Shown: piece by piece, positions 1-9,321 of the stretch
Layout of the letters: each line of letters starts with the position of its first letter
Numbering within the stretch: position 1 is the first letter of the stretch
DNA from: Lutibaculum sp963816555
Lineage (GTDB): Bacteria; Pseudomonadota; Alphaproteobacteria; Rhizobiales; Tepidamorphaceae
Direction of reading: 5' to 3'
DNA: 64,000 nucleotides
Assembly: GCA_963816555.1 (NCBI GenBank)
Contig: CAWFLD010000004.1
Location: 1,240,001-1,304,000 of the forward strand
Notes under the pieces: model-generated
The model's input: only the letters and a program-made list of their open reading frames with translations
Databases searched by the model: none
What the model was told of the DNA's origin: nothing
Made by a program: the position numbers and the translations under genes

Positions 1-1
1 C

Positions 2-145
2 GACCTCGGGTGGTTCGTCACCATCCATCGCCGCGGTCGGCCGGTCCGGCAGTATGTCGGCGCCACGCGCGCCGAAGCCTTCCGATGGAGCGGGCGCCTG
101 ACGAAGATGAAGCTTCCGGGCTTCATCGCGGGAGGCGCGTCATGA
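2..145 (+). CDS. phage-region protein, 3' fragment
   Basis: The window opens inside this gene. An open frame from base 2 to a TGA at 143-145 encodes the last 47 residues of a basic protein (it reads GWFVTIHRRGRPVRQYVG near its start). The stop overlaps the next start as ATGA, which marks it as a real upstream member of the same operon. It resembles small Arg-rich proteins found in rhizobial prophages, but no family is recognised and the N-terminus lies outside the window. Confidence 0.45.
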   Translation, partial: DLGWFVTIHRRGRPVRQYVGATRAEAFRWSGRLTKMKLPGFIAGGAS

Positions 146-630
146 TGGCCACCCGTTTCGATCAAGTGCTCGACGAGTTGTCAGCCCTCTACCCGGAGGC
201 GCGGGAGACGACGCTTCTCGACCTCGCCTTCGCCGAAGCTATTGACCCGGAGCCGTTCGTCTACCGGCTGCTCGGAGCAGGGTGTCGACGTCCGCGAGGT
301 GATGCTGACCGCGGCCCGGTCGGCATTCACCCATGCCGGTTCCCGTCGCCGGGGTTGTTCGCTTTCGATGGTGACGGCCCCGACGCCTTCGTTGTGGTGG
401 CGCGCGACAGGGACGGCGAGACGCCGGTCGATCTCGTCGCATGGTTGCCCGGCAAGCCGAAGATGTTCGGTGCCTACCTCGGCCGGGCCGAAGTGTTGCG
501 CTCCCGATGGGGTGCCGAAGACGAGACAAAGCACCCTCACCCGCTCGCGTGGCTGAAGGCCGGATGCCGCGGTTACGTCGAGATGCCCGTCGCGTCCCTG
601 TCGGCGATGATCGAGAGGGAGGCGGCATGA
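142..630 (+). CDS. phage hypothetical protein
   Basis: A 162-residue protein beginning MMATRFDQVLDEL. ATG 142 is chosen because it follows GGAGG and overlaps the preceding stop; the in-frame ATG at 10 would run through the upstream gene. The central part reads DAFVVVARDRDGETPVDLVAW and then KPKMFGAYLGRAEVLRS, a pattern I associate with proteins encoded just before VapE-like replication proteins in rhizobial prophages. No catalytic motif is visible. Its stop overlaps the next ATG (ATGA at 627-630), so it is translationally coupled to the VapE-like gene. Function is unknown. Confidence 0.6.
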   Translation: MMATRFDQVLDELSALYPEARETTLLDLAFAEAIDPEPFVYRLLGAGCRRPRGDADRGPVGIHPCRFPSPGLFAFDGDGPDAFVVVARDRDGETPVDLVAWLPGKPKMFGAYLGRAEVLRSRWGAEDETKHPHPLAWLKAGCRGYVEMPVASLSAMIEREAA

Positions 631-1892
631 CGGAGGCAGCCCCCAACTACGAGAAGTGGAAAAAGAAGGTGGTGGCGCTTCGCGGCGCCACCCGCGCGGC
701 TCGCGAGGAGGCTGCCGCCTCCTAGGCTCGACGAGGTGAGCCTCGACGATCGGGGCGAGCCGAATCCGGGAACCTTGCCAACGCCATGCTCGCATTGCGC
801 AGCGATCCTGCCGTTTCTGAATGCCTTGCCTATGACGGCATGGCGTGCATGGCCCTCGTCGTCGCGCCGTTGCCCGGCTCCGACGACACCGTGGCGACAG
901 TGCCGAGGCCGGTCACGGATCTCGACATCGCCCGCCTGCAGGAGTGGCTGCAGCTCCAGGGCCTCCCGAGGATCGGGAAGGACACGGTGCACCAGGCGGT
1001 CGACCTCCGCGCCAGCGAAGCCTTCTTTCATCCGGTGCGACTGGCTCGACACGCTGAAGTGGGATGAACAGCCGCGCGTCGAAAGCTGGCTGGCCACCTA
1101 CCTCGGCGCGACGGCCGGTCCTTACGCCAGCGAGATCGGTCGCATGTTCCTGCTCGGCATGGTCGCCCGCATCTTCGAGCCGGGCTGCAAGTGCGACTAC
1201 ATGATGATCTTGGAGGGGCCGCAGGGCGCCAGGAAATCCACGGCGTGCGCCATCCTCGGAGACAGATGGTTCTCCGACTGCCTGCCCGACATCACGGCGG
1301 GCAAGGACGTGGCGCAGCACCTGCCGGGCAAGTGGCTGATCGAGATCGCCGAGATGTCGGCGATGGGCAAGGCCGAGAACAACGCGCTCAAGGCCTTCAT
1401 CACGCGGCCCGTCGAGCAGTACCGCCCGAGCTATGGACGGAAAGAGGTCGTGCAGCCTCGGCAATGCGTGTTCGTCGGCACCACGAACAAGTCTGCCTAT
1501 CTCCGCGACGAGACGGGCGGGCGCCGCTTCTGGCCAGTCAAGGTCGGCAAGATCGACACAGAGGCGCTGGAGGCCGATCGGGAACGGCTCTTTGCCGAGG
1601 CGGTGCACCTGTACCAACAGACGCATCGCTGGTGGCCGGACGGTGATTTCGAGCGGGAGTTCATCGAACCGGAGCAGGAGTCCCGCTTGAGGCCGATGCC
1701 TGGGAAGACACCGTAACCCGCTATCTCGAAGGGCGGGAGCGGGTGAGCGTCGGCGAGATCGCGACCGATGCTCTGTCGTTCGAAACGAGACGCATCGGCA
1801 CGGCGGATCAGCGCAGGATCGCCGCGATCCTGGAGCGGGCGGGGTGGAAATCCGCCCGCGACTGGAAGGGCAGATGCTACGTCAGACCATGA
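627..1892 (+). CDS. VapE-like phage replication NTPase (frameshifted as read)
   Basis: About 420 residues, assembled from three frames. It starts MTEAAPNYEKWKKKVV at 627, shifts near 715-722, 770, 1020-1050 and 1680, and ends at TGA 1890-1892 after a helical C-terminus (WEDTVTRYLEGRERVSVGEI). The core holds a Walker A motif, ILEGPQGARKSTACAIL (about 1207-1257), then LPGKWLIEIAEMSAM and FVGTTNKSAYLRDETGGRR, typical of the virulence-associated E (PF05272) superfamily 3-like helicase/primase-associated family. In prophages these proteins act in replication initiation. It follows two small overlapping genes and precedes the head genes. The indels sit within conserved sequence and no nonsense codons occur, so sequence error or recent inactivation fits better than long decay. 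Confidence 0.8.
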
Positions 1893-2126
1893 CGCATGAC
1901 GCACCATGCCGCATTTCCCAATAGAGGAGTCTATAGGAACCCAGCTCGTTGGAAAGTGAGACATTGTGCGACATGCGTCATGGCGCGAAGCGCCCGCCGG
2001 CAGGCGGAACTGTTAGGGGTGCACTTGTCCCCAGTTGTCCCTAGCCGAGCCTTGAGCGAGCGGCCGCGGCGCAGGTAAATTCGGACCATCAAGCCCGTCG
2101 TGAGACACGCAAGTCCCGGAGATGGA

Positions 2127-3355
2127 ATGCGACGCTTCATTGCTCGCATGCTCGGTGTCGAAAGCCGGGCGCTGACGTACGATCAATATGCCTGGATGGC
2201 GGTCCCTGCCACGGCGGCGGGGATCGCTGTCGGCCCGCAGACCGCGCTTCAATCCCCCACCTGCTTCGCTTGCGTCCGGCTGATCTGGGAATCGGTCGCC
2301 GCGCTCCCCGTCGTCACCTACCGGCGCCTCGCCGACGGCGGCAAGGAGCGGGCCGACGATCATCCCGTCGAGACGCTTCTCCACGATCCAGGCGAACGAC
2401 TGGACGTCGAGCTATGAGCTGCGCCTCGCGCTGGCGATCGACTGCCTCCTGCGCGGCCAGGCCTTCGCGCGCGTCGTGCGTGTACGCGAGGAGGTGCGCG
2501 AGCTTCACCGGATCGATCCGTGCGCCGTGACGGTGGAGGTCGACGACTACGGCGCGGCCGTCCTACCGCATCCGCGACAAGTCGGGCGGCGAGCAGGTGC
2601 TCGACTGGCGCAGCGTCATGCACGTCCGCCCCTTCAGCGTCGCTCCCGACGACGTGGTGTCGATCGTCCAGGAGATCCGCGAGACGATCGCCCTCGAGCT
2701 GATCATGATCCGCCACCAGGGCGCGCTCTTCGCCAACGGCGCGAGGCCCTCGGGCCTCCTGAAGCTGCCGGGCAACGTCGCGGACGAGAAGACCATCAAG
2801 GCGATCTCGGATGCGTGGAAGGCGGGGTTCAACGGCGAGACCGGCAGCGGCTCGACGGCCATCCTCAGGGGCGGCGTGGAGTTCTCGCCGATCTCGTTCA
2901 ACAGCGTCAACTCGCAGTTCCTCGAGCTTCGCCATTTTGCAGTCGAAGAGATCGGCCGCGGCTTCCGCATCCCGGCCGTGCTGATCGGCGACCTGCAGCG
3001 CGCGACCTGGCGCAACGCCGAGGAGCTGGGGCGCCAGTTCGTGACGCACACCCTGCGCCCCTGGCTGTCCGCCTTCGAAGCGGCGTTCCGGCGCTCGCTC
3101 CTGACGCCAGACGAGCGCAAGAACCTGATCATCGAGCACCTCGTCGACGACCTCGTGCGCGCCGATCTCGCCGCCCGCTTCGACGCCTTCAGCAAGGCAT
3201 GCGGCGGCCCGTGGCTGACGCCGAACGAGATCCGCAGCGTCGACAACCGCGCGCCGATCGACGGCGCCGACACGCTCCGCACGGCGCAGGGCGCGGCACC
3301 CGCTGCCGACACCCCGCCGGCCGACACGCAAGCCCCGATGGACCAGGCCGCATGA
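2127..3355 (+). CDS. HK97-family phage portal protein (frameshifted as read)
   Basis: About 410 residues. It starts MRRFIARMLGVESR at ATG 2127 behind CCGGAGA; an upstream GTG at 2100 is less likely. The frame shifts near 2395 and 2562. Portal features are SPTCFACVRLIWESVAALP near the N-terminus, WRSVMHVRPF, FRIPAVLIGDLQRATW with ELGRQFVTHTLRPWL in the clip/wing region, and a low-complexity Ala/Pro C-terminal tail ending at TGA 3353-3355. Twelve copies would form the ring through which DNA enters the head. The stop overlaps the protease start as ATGA, the usual portal-protease-capsid order. Confidence 0.85.
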
Positions 3356-3915
3356 CGAACCACTCCATCATCCGGCGCCGCGAGACGCTCACCCTCCCGC
3401 TGCCCGAGATCAGGCTCGCGGCCGACGCCGAGGCCGGGACGTTCGACGGATACGCGGCCGTGTTCGACGAACTCGTGCCGGGCTTCAACGAGATCGTCCG
3501 GCGAGGCGCCTTCCGAAAGACGCTCGCCGAGCACCGGGCCGCCAAGTCGGCGCCCTCGATGTTCTGGAACCACAACCCCGACGAGCCGATCGGCACCTGG
3601 GCCTCGCTCGCGGAGGAGGCCGAGGGCTGAAGGTCTCCGGGCGCCTGGTCACCGGCACGACGCGCGGCCGCGAGGCGCACGAGCTGATGAAGGCAGGCGC
3701 CGTCTACGGCCTGTCGATCGGCTTCCGCACGCGCGGCGACAAGCGCGGCAAGGGCGGGGTCCGGAGATCACCGACACCGAGCTCGTCGAGATCAGCCTCA
3801 CCGGCCTTCCGGCCGCCACGAACGCACGCGTGACCGCCTTTCGATCGGCGGCCGAGCCAGACGGCGGCCTTCATCGAAGCGGTACGCCGCGCCGCACAAC
3901 GCTCGCAAGAGATAA
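3352..3915 (+). CDS. HK97-family prohead protease (frameshifted as read)
   Basis: A maturation protease of the S78 (HK97 gp4-like) family. It starts at ATG 3352, overlapping the portal stop. The N-terminal half reads AGTFDGYAAVFDELVPGFNE and SAPSMFWNHNPDEPIGTW, which contains the catalytic His. After a shift near 3628 comes KVSGRLVTGTTRGREAHELM, then AVYGLSIGFRTRGD with the active-site Ser, then EISLTGLPAATNARV. Further shifts lie near 3765 and 3855. The end at TAA 3913-3915 is inferred because the capsid ATG follows at 3917. The enzyme cleaves the capsid delta domain during prohead expansion. Confidence 0.8.
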
Positions 3916-3916
3916 C

Positions 3917-5097
3917 ATGCGACACGAGCGACAGCTCGAAACGCGGTCGGCGCTGCCGATGGAGACCCGCAACGACGACGACGAGCGACGACCCGCTCGC
4001 CGAGGCGACGCGGCCGTCGAGGAGCTGCGCACCGGCTTCGAACAGTTCCGCACCGGGACCGAGGAGCGGCTGACGCGACCGAGATCCGCGGCTCACCGAT
4101 CGCCTCGACGACGTCGACACGCGCCGCAGCGTCCCGGCGGCCAGCACGGCGCAGCGACGAGGGCAACGAACGAGCGCCGCGCCTTCACCGGCTTCCTGCG
4201 CCACGGCCGCGAGGCCCTCGGCGCCGACGAGGTGCGGGCCCTGCAGGTCGGCGACGACACGGAGGGCGGCTATCTCGCGCCCGACGAGTTCGTGGCGGAG
4301 GTGATCAAGGGCATCGTCGAGGTGTCGCCGGTGCGCCAGGCGGCCCGCGTCGGCAGCACTTCGGCCGGCGCCGTCATCCTGCCGAAGCGCACCGGGCGCC
4401 CGACCGCGCAGTGGGTCGGCGAGACCGAGAACCGCCCGCGACCGAGCCGACCTATGGCCAGGTCGAGATCCCGGTTCACGAAATGGCCTGCTACGTCGAC
4501 GTGTCGAACCGCCTGCTCGAGGACTGCGCCGTCAACGTCGAAGCCGAGGTCGCCGCCGACCTCGCCGAGGAGTTCGGCCGGCTCGAGGGCGTGGCCTTCG
4601 TCGCCGGCGACGGCGTGAAGAAGCCCGACAGGCTTCATGACCGACGCGGGCGTTGCCGACAGCCTCAACGGCCACGCGACGAACCTGCAGGCCGACGCGC
4701 TGATCACGCTCATGTACGCGCTGCCGGCGGTCTACCGGAACCGCGGCGCGTGGATGATGAACGGCACCACGCTCGCCACGGTCCGCAAGCTGAAGGACGG
4801 CCAGGGCAACTTCCTGTGGCAGCCGAGCTATCCGGCCGGCCAGCCGGAAACGATCCTCGGCCGCCCGGTGATCGAAGCCGTCGACATGGACGACGTCGCG
4901 CGCGGCGCCTTCCCGATCGCCTTCGGCGACTTCGCTCGCGCCTACCGCATCTATGACCGGCTCGCGCTGTCGGTGATGCGCGACCCCTACACGCAGGCCA
5001 CGAACGGCCTCGCCCGCTTCCATGCCCGCCGCCGGGTCGGCGGCGGCGTCGTCTCGCCGGAGGCCGCTCCGCAAGCTGAAGATGGCGACCTCGCTAA
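3917..5097 (+). CDS. HK97-family major capsid protein (frameshifted as read)
   Basis: About 390 residues. It begins MRHERQLETRSALPMETRND with a charged N-terminal delta-like segment (EELRTGFEQFRTGTEERL) that the protease would remove. The HK97 fold region follows: FTGFLRHGREALGADEVRAL, VGDDTEGGYLAPDEFVAEVI, VILPKRTGRPTAQWVGETEN, HEMACYVDVSNRLLED, then VYRNRGAWMMNGTTLATVRK and RAYRIYDRLALSVMRDPYT. The frame shifts near 4075, 4090-4170, 4440, 4630 and 5068; each is a single missing or extra base in a short C or G run. The TAA at 5095-5097 is the inferred stop. Confidence 0.85.
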
Positions 5098-5111
5098 GGA
5101 GGCACATGAAC

Positions 5112-5500
5112 ATGCGTGACCTCGCAAACAACATCGGAGCCGTGCAGGCCGTCGCGCCTGCCGTGCTCTCCGCCACCAACACCAGCGGCCGCGATCGACC
5201 TTCAGGGCTTCAACAGCGCGGCCTTCGTCGTCAATACCGGCGCCATCGTCTGCTCCGGCGACTTCACGGCGAAGCTTCAGGAGAGCGACACCACCACGGC
5301 CGGCGACTTCGCCGACGTGGCGGCCGCGATCTTGTCGGCACGCTTCCCGGCCAGCCTCGCGGCCGACTGCGGTCGTGAAGGTCGGTTACATCGGCAACAA
5401 GCGGTACCTGCGCACCGTCATCACGAAGAACGGTGGCACGTCGATCGCGGCCGGCGCGGTGATCGTGAAGGGCCATGCCGCACGAGCGCCCGTCACCTGA
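5112..5500 (+). CDS. phage head-region hypothetical protein (frameshifted as read)
   Basis: About 128 residues starting MRDLANNIGAVQAVAPAVL behind AAGGAGG. After a shift near 5193 it reads IDLQGFNSAAFVVNTGAIV, GDFTAKLQESDTTTAGDFAD; after a second near 5330-5370 it reads VVKVGYIGNKRYLRTVITKN, ending at TGA 5498-5500. The position right after the capsid gene and the beta-rich composition suggest a head decoration or similar virion protein, but no family is recognised. Together with 5709-5980 it sits on one side of an A/T homopolymer anomaly. Confidence 0.55.
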
Positions 5501-5633
5501 TGCTCACGGCGGGGCGCCATGGTCTTGACGGCGATGCGGCCAGCCGAACAACGGAAGTCCACCTGTCCAAGCGCCCTTTTCCGAGGTGCTCCTCGGTCAT
5601 CATGACGGGGCTCAAGGTGACGAGGTTTATAAA

Positions 5634-5670
<37 letters not shown>

Positions 5671-5708
5671 CGCGCAGCTCCGAATCGAACAAAAGGGAGG
5701 ACACACCC

Positions 5709-5980
5709 ATGCCGACCGATCCTTTCGGTAGCTTCGCCACCCCTCCTACTGGTATCGTGCGCTGACCGGCACTTCGCCATCACGCCGGACGACGACGCGG
5801 ATCTCGCTGTTGAAGCCCAGGGCGATCACGCCAACAGCGAGCGGCACGGTTGCGGTGCGGGACGGTCGAGGGGCACGGACCTTACGTACAACGTCCCACG
5901 GCCGGACAGACGCTCACGATGCGCCCGGTGCGCGTGCTGGCCACGGGCACGACGGCCACTTGCTTCGGGCTCCTACTGAT
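5709..5980 (+). CDS. phage hypothetical protein (frameshifted as read)
   Basis: A small protein of about 90 residues starting MPTDPFGSFATPPTGIVR behind AAAGGGAGG (5692-5700). The frame as read stops at 5763-5765, but adjacent frames continue with ITPDDDADLAVE, then SGTVAVRDGRG, DLTYNVPAGQTLTMRPVRVL and ATGTTAT, up to TGA 5978-5980. The beta-strand pattern resembles the short spike-base or virion-associated proteins of Rhodobacter-type gene transfer agents and rhizobial phages. That assignment is by feel only. The stop overlaps the ATG of the HNH gene. Confidence 0.45.
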
Positions 5981-6435
5981 GCCGTTGAGAGCCTCCTCGC
6001 ATCTGTGGCTGCGGCCAGCGTGTTGCCATCGGGCGATCGGTGCGCGTGCGAGGCGCGGCGGGCGGCAGGAGCGCAAGGCCCGACACGACGAGCGCAGGCC
6101 GTCGGCCAGGGCAGCGCGGCTATGACGAGGCATGGCGCAAGGCTCGCGCCGAGTTCCTCGCCGAGCATCCGCACTGCGAGCGCTGCCGAGCCGGAGGGCG
6201 AACGACGCCCGCGACGGTCGTGAACCATCGCATTCCCCACAAGGGCGACAGGAAGCGCTTCTGGGATCGCGGCAACTGGGAAGCGGCGTGCCAGCACCAC
6301 CACAACAGCGTGATCCAGGCGGAGGAGCGCCGGCAGGGGGCGGGGGTCCGAACTTGGGAGGGTGCGACCGGGACCGGCGGGGGTACCCAAACGCAAGGTC
6401 GCGCGAAATCTGACTTTTCCGGCTGGAGGCCGTGA
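5979..6435 (+). CDS. phage HNH endonuclease (frameshifted as read)
   Basis: The frame starts near 5979 and shifts near 6060-6120. The N-terminal part has a CACEARR segment with RQERKARHDERRPSAR; the C-terminal part is clean from GYDEAWRKARAEFLAEHPHC (about 6119). HNH hallmarks are CERCRAGG, TTPATVVNHRIPHKGD and NWEAACQHHHNSVIQAEE. Phage HNH proteins nick DNA and often assist terminase; they usually sit near terS/terL, whereas here the terminase lies about 2.5 kb downstream. The stop overlaps the next start (GTGATGG, 6432-6438). Confidence 0.8.
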
Positions 6436-6746
6436 TGGCGGTCACGCTCGACGACCTCAAAGCCCACTGCAACGTCACGTTCGACACCGACGACGCGCTG
6501 CTGACGCGCAAGCTGGCGGTCGCGACGGCCCATGTCGAGAACGTGCTCGGCGGGACGCTCGACGAGACCTTCCCGGCAGCAGAGTTCCCCGACGGAGTTC
6601 CGGCGCCGGTCGTCGAGGCGATCCTGCAGATCGCGGCGCACCTCTACGAGAACCGGGAGGTGGCCATCGTTGGCGTGACCGTCCAGGAGATCCCGCTGGG
6701 TGCTCACGACCTCCTGTCGCCCTATCGGTCGTGGAGCTTCACATGA
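6435..6746 (+). CDS. phage head-tail connector (gp6-like)
   Basis: An intact 103-residue protein, MAVTLDDLKAHCNVTFDTDD, followed by LTRKLAVATAHVENVLGG, VPAPVVEAILQIAAHLYENR and a short C-terminus ending YRSWSF-T. The all-helical layout with a conserved hydrophobic helix before an acidic/aromatic tail is typical of the HK97 gp6 / DNA-packaging connector family. ATG 6435 is preferred over GTG 6432. It overlaps the following gene by four bases, so expression is coupled. Confidence 0.75.
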   Translation: MAVTLDDLKAHCNVTFDTDDALLTRKLAVATAHVENVLGGTLDETFPAAEFPDGVPAPVVEAILQIAAHLYENREVAIVGVTVQEIPLGAHDLLSPYRSWSFT

Positions 6747-7159
6747 CGAAGCTCGACAACGGCCTGTCCAGTTTCCAGCGGCGCATGGACGCCGTTCCGC
6801 GCGAGGTCCGCAAGGCCGTCCAGCCGGCGCTGAAGAAGTCGGGCGACGAGCTCGCCGCGACGATGAAGCAGCTCGCCCCTGAGCGCACCGGCGCGCTGAA
6901 GGACTCGATCGAGGTGACGACGGCCGGCAACTCCACGCCCGCCTACTCGCAGCCCGGCGGCGCGCAGGTCGTGCCGGAGAACGCGGTGCTGGTGACGGCC
7001 GGCAACACGAGGGTCCGCTACGCGCACCTCGTCGAGTACGGGACGCCGCGAGCGGCTCCGCAACCCTTCTTCTGGCCGGCTTTCCGGCTCCTGAAAAAGC
7101 GCCTCGAGGGGCGCATCAAGCGCGCCGTCTCGAAGGCGGTCCGCGAGCACACGAGGTAA
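6743..7159 (+). CDS. HK97 gp10-like head-tail joining / tail completion protein
   Basis: 138 residues, intact. It begins MTKLDNGLSSFQRRMDAVPR and contains ALKKSGDELAATMKQLAPER, TGALKDSIEVTT, RYAHLVEYGTPRAAPQPFFW and a basic C-terminal helix (KRAVSKAVREHTR). The APxRTGxLKxSI plus HxxFVEYGT-x-PQPFF pattern is the signature of the HK97 gp10 family, a neck protein at the tail-tube end. It overlaps the connector gene upstream and is followed four bases later by the tail tube gene. Confidence 0.85.
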   Translation: MTKLDNGLSSFQRRMDAVPREVRKAVQPALKKSGDELAATMKQLAPERTGALKDSIEVTTAGNSTPAYSQPGGAQVVPENAVLVTAGNTRVRYAHLVEYGTPRAAPQPFFWPAFRLLKKRLEGRIKRAVSKAVREHTR

Positions 7160-7163
7160 TGAA

Positions 7164-7634
7164 ATGACGATCAGGACTGCAGCACAGTCGACGATCTCGA
7201 TCGGCACGACCACGGCCGCGTCGACGCTTCAGGAATACGAGGCGGACACCTACGTCGAGATCGGCGAGGTCGAGGATCTCGGCGAATTCGGCGACCAGGC
7301 GAACGAGGTGACGTTCACCGCTGTCGGAGATGCCCGCGTGCGGCGGCTGAAGGGCAGCCGCGACGCCGGCACGATCTCGCTCGTCGTGGCGCGCGACGCC
7401 GACGACACGGGGCAGCAGGCGCTCAAGGACGCGCTCGGCACCGACAGCGAGTACAGCCTCAAGATCGAGGGCAACGACGCCCCGGCCGGCGGCACGCCGT
7501 CGACCTTCTACATGCGGGTGCTCGTCATGTCGGCGAAGAACAACTACGGCTCGGTCGACAACGTGGTGCGCACGACCTACGCCCTCGCGATCAACTCCGA
7601 GATCCTCGAAGTCGAGCCGGCGGCGGCGCCGTGA
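7164..7634 (+). CDS. phage major tail tube protein
   Basis: 156 residues, intact: MTIRTAAQSTISIGTTTAAS, YVEIGEVEDLGEFGDQANEV, VRRLKGSRDAGTISLVVARD, then QQALKDALGTDSEYSLKIEG and VRTTYALAINSEILEV. The alternating beta pattern, the GEVEDLGEFG loop and the position between gp10 and the tail assembly chaperone identify it as the tail tube subunit of a siphophage (related to phage tail tube / GTA major tail protein). Its TGA overlaps the chaperone start (GTGATGG). Confidence 0.85.
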   Translation: MTIRTAAQSTISIGTTTAASTLQEYEADTYVEIGEVEDLGEFGDQANEVTFTAVGDARVRRLKGSRDAGTISLVVARDADDTGQQALKDALGTDSEYSLKIEGNDAPAGGTPSTFYMRVLVMSAKNNYGSVDNVVRTTYALAINSEILEVEPAAAP

Positions 7635-8190
7635 TGGAGGGCGAGGTCGAGATCGGGATCGACGGCGAGAGCGTGACGCTCCGGCCGTCCCTCGGCGCGG
7701 CGATGGCGCTCAACCAGGAGTTCGGCAGCTTCGGCGGCCTGCTCTCCGAGCTGGAGGCGTACAACCTCGGCGCCGCGATCAAGGTCGTGAAGCGGGCCGG
7801 CGAGTTCCACGACGAGGAGCGGATCTTCAAGACCGGCCTCGTCGAGATCACGCCCTCGCTGATCCGCTTCGTGATCATGCTCGCCAACGGCGGCAAGCCG
7901 CTCGCCGAGAGCGGGGAGGATCAGGGCGACGGCCCTTTCGGCGGATCACCCACGCCGAGCACTTCCGCGACCTCCTCAAGCGGGCGACCGGCTGGCTCGG
8001 GTGGTCGGAAGCCGACGCGCTGAACGCCTCCATTACGTCGATCGAGCTGGCCCTCGAGGGGCGCGTCGAGCTTCTCCGCATGCTGTTCGGCGGCGAGAGC
8101 GGGACGCCTGAGAGCGACGTGCCGCTCGACCGCAAGATCCGCATGGTGATGGGCGCGATCGGCACGAAGAAGGTGAAGCGAGGAGAATGA
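7634..8190 (+). CDS. tail assembly chaperone, G and G-T forms joined by -1 frameshift
   Basis: The zero frame (7634-8023) encodes 129 residues beginning MEGEVEIGIDGESVTLRPSL and containing ALNQEFGSFGGLLSELEAYN. After a -1 slip at C CCT TTC (7933-7939) the reading continues RRITHAEHFRDLLKRATGWL, ADALNASITSIELALEGRVE and stops at TGA 8188-8190, giving a fusion of about 185 residues. A short chaperone plus a frameshifted extension, just after the tail tube, is the lambda gpG/gpGT arrangement that guides tape-measure-dependent tail assembly. Because this prophage has many indels elsewhere, a simple sequence error is the alternative. The slippery heptamer in the correct phase favours a programmed event. 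Confidence 0.75.
7933..7939 (+). other. candidate -1 ribosomal slippery site
   Basis: The heptamer C CCT TTC has the X XXY YYZ form and is in phase with the zero frame starting at 7634 (codons CCT 7934-7936 and TTC 7937-7939). Slipping one base back re-pairs Pro and Phe tRNAs on CCC and TTT and enters the frame that stays open to 8190. Confidence 0.6.
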
Positions 8191-8603
8191 TGGAACCGAG
8201 CCTCGCCATGCAGAAGGCCCTCGTCGCGCGTCTCAAGGGCGCTTCCGAGGTGACGGACCTCGTGCCCGCCGCGGCGATCTTCGACAGCCACGAACGGCCG
8301 TCGCGCTTTCCCTGCGTGATCGTCGGCGAGGACCAGGCGGTCAGGGAGCCGCTCACGCTCAAGCGCACCCACGTCACGGTCTACCAGACGCTGCACGTGT
8401 GGTCGCAGAAGGGCACGATGGAGGAGGTTAAGCGCATCTCCGGCGCCATCGTCACCGCCATGCGCGCGCCCTTCGACAACCTGGACGGACAGGAGGCGGT
8501 CGCCGTCCGCCATGCCGGCAGCCGCTATGTCCGCCACGACGACGGCGCCCTTGCGCACGCCATCATCACCTTCGAGGCGATGCTCGAGGAGGTCGAGCCA
8601 TGA
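8187..8603 (+). CDS. phage tail terminator-like protein (DUF3168 type)
   Basis: 138 residues, intact: MMEPSLAMQKALVARLKGAS, EVTDLVPAAAIFDSH, PCVIVGEDQAVRE, then TVYQTLHVWSQKGTMEEVKR and ALAHAIITFEAMLEE. The arrangement LQ-AL-xxL with V..R-I-YD, a central WS, and a GAIVTAM helix is typical of the DUF3168/gp11-like family, which caps the tail tube at the neck. It overlaps the chaperone stop (ATGATGG) and its own stop overlaps the next start. In most siphophages this gene precedes the tail tube; here it follows the chaperone. Confidence 0.75.
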   Translation: MMEPSLAMQKALVARLKGASEVTDLVPAAAIFDSHERPSRFPCVIVGEDQAVREPLTLKRTHVTVYQTLHVWSQKGTMEEVKRISGAIVTAMRAPFDNLDGQEAVAVRHAGSRYVRHDDGALAHAIITFEAMLEEVEP

Positions 8604-8922
8604 GGGCGGGCACGCTCGACAGGGTCATCACCATCCAGCGCGTGACGGAGACCGCCGGCGAGTACGGCCGGAGCAGCCTCGGAGACGTGGACCGACGTGG
8701 AGACGCTGCGCGCCGCGGCTCATCCAGGCATCCACCACGGAGTTCCTGCGCGACTTCGGCACCTCTCCCGAGACCGCTCATGATCTTCCGCACCCGCTAC
8801 TTCCCCGGCCTGACCACCGCCGACCGCGGGTCTATGAGGGCCGGGCGCAGACCTCCGCGAGCTCAAGGAGATCGGCCGGCGCGGGGGCCTCGAAATCCGC
8901 GCGGTGGCAAGAGGCGCCATGA
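8600..8922 (+). CDS. phage head-closure / head-tail adaptor (frameshifted as read)
   Basis: The N-terminus MRAGTLDRVITIQRVTETAG is the hallmark of the SPP1 gp16-like head-tail adaptor family (PF05521). After shifts near 8675, 8715, 8775, 8828 and 8850 the recognisable remainder is ETWTDVETLRAA, TTEFLRDFGTSPETA, MIFRTRYFPGLTTADR and LRELKEIGRRGGLEIRA, ending at TGA 8920-8922. About 107 residues. The I-x-F-R-x-RY pattern is characteristic of the family. It closes the head after packaging. The start overlaps the preceding stop and the stop overlaps terS. Confidence 0.75.
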
Positions 8923-9321
8923 GAGGCCGCAAGCCGAAGTCAAGGGTCGCCGGATCGCAGGCTGACCGAAAGCGCCGCCCGCGTGGCTGCTCGAAGGACG
9001 CGAAGGCCGAATGGCGCCGCGTCATGCCGATCCTGACCGAGCGGCGCATCCTGACCGACGCCGACCTCGGCAGCCTGGAGAACTACTGCGTCGCCATCGG
9101 CACGGTCCGCGAGATGGAGGAGCACCTGCAGGAGCGAGGGCCATATCGTCTCGACGATCGAGGGCACGATGAAGCGCAACCCGGCCGTAGGCATCCAGTC
9201 CGACGCCATGACCCGCGCGCGCCTTCTCGCCGCCGAACTCGGCCTGACGCCGGTTTCCCGGTCCCGCCCCGCGAATCCGGACGACGAGGAGGACGAGGAT
9301 GATCTCTCCGACCTGGATTGA
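8919..9321 (+). CDS. terminase small subunit, P27 family (frameshifted as read)
   Basis: About 133 residues. It starts MRGRKPKSRVAGSQADRKRR, then DAKAEWRRVMPILTERRILT and ADLGSLENYCVAIGTVREME. After one shift near 9140 the frame continues HIVSTIEGTMKRNPAVGIQS, then AMTRARLLAAELGLTPVSRS and an acidic tail (DDEEDEDDL). This is the P27/gp1-like TerS layout with its basic GRKP N-terminus and R-K-NP-xxxIQ-x-A-M motif. It recognises the packaging site and hands DNA to TerL, whose ATG overlaps the stop (TGATG). Confidence 0.8.

Noticed and set aside
7634..8023. Reading the chaperone frameshift as just another indel error
   Set aside because: It remains possible, but a slippery heptamer in exact phase at the position where siphophages carry this event makes programmed slippage the better explanation.
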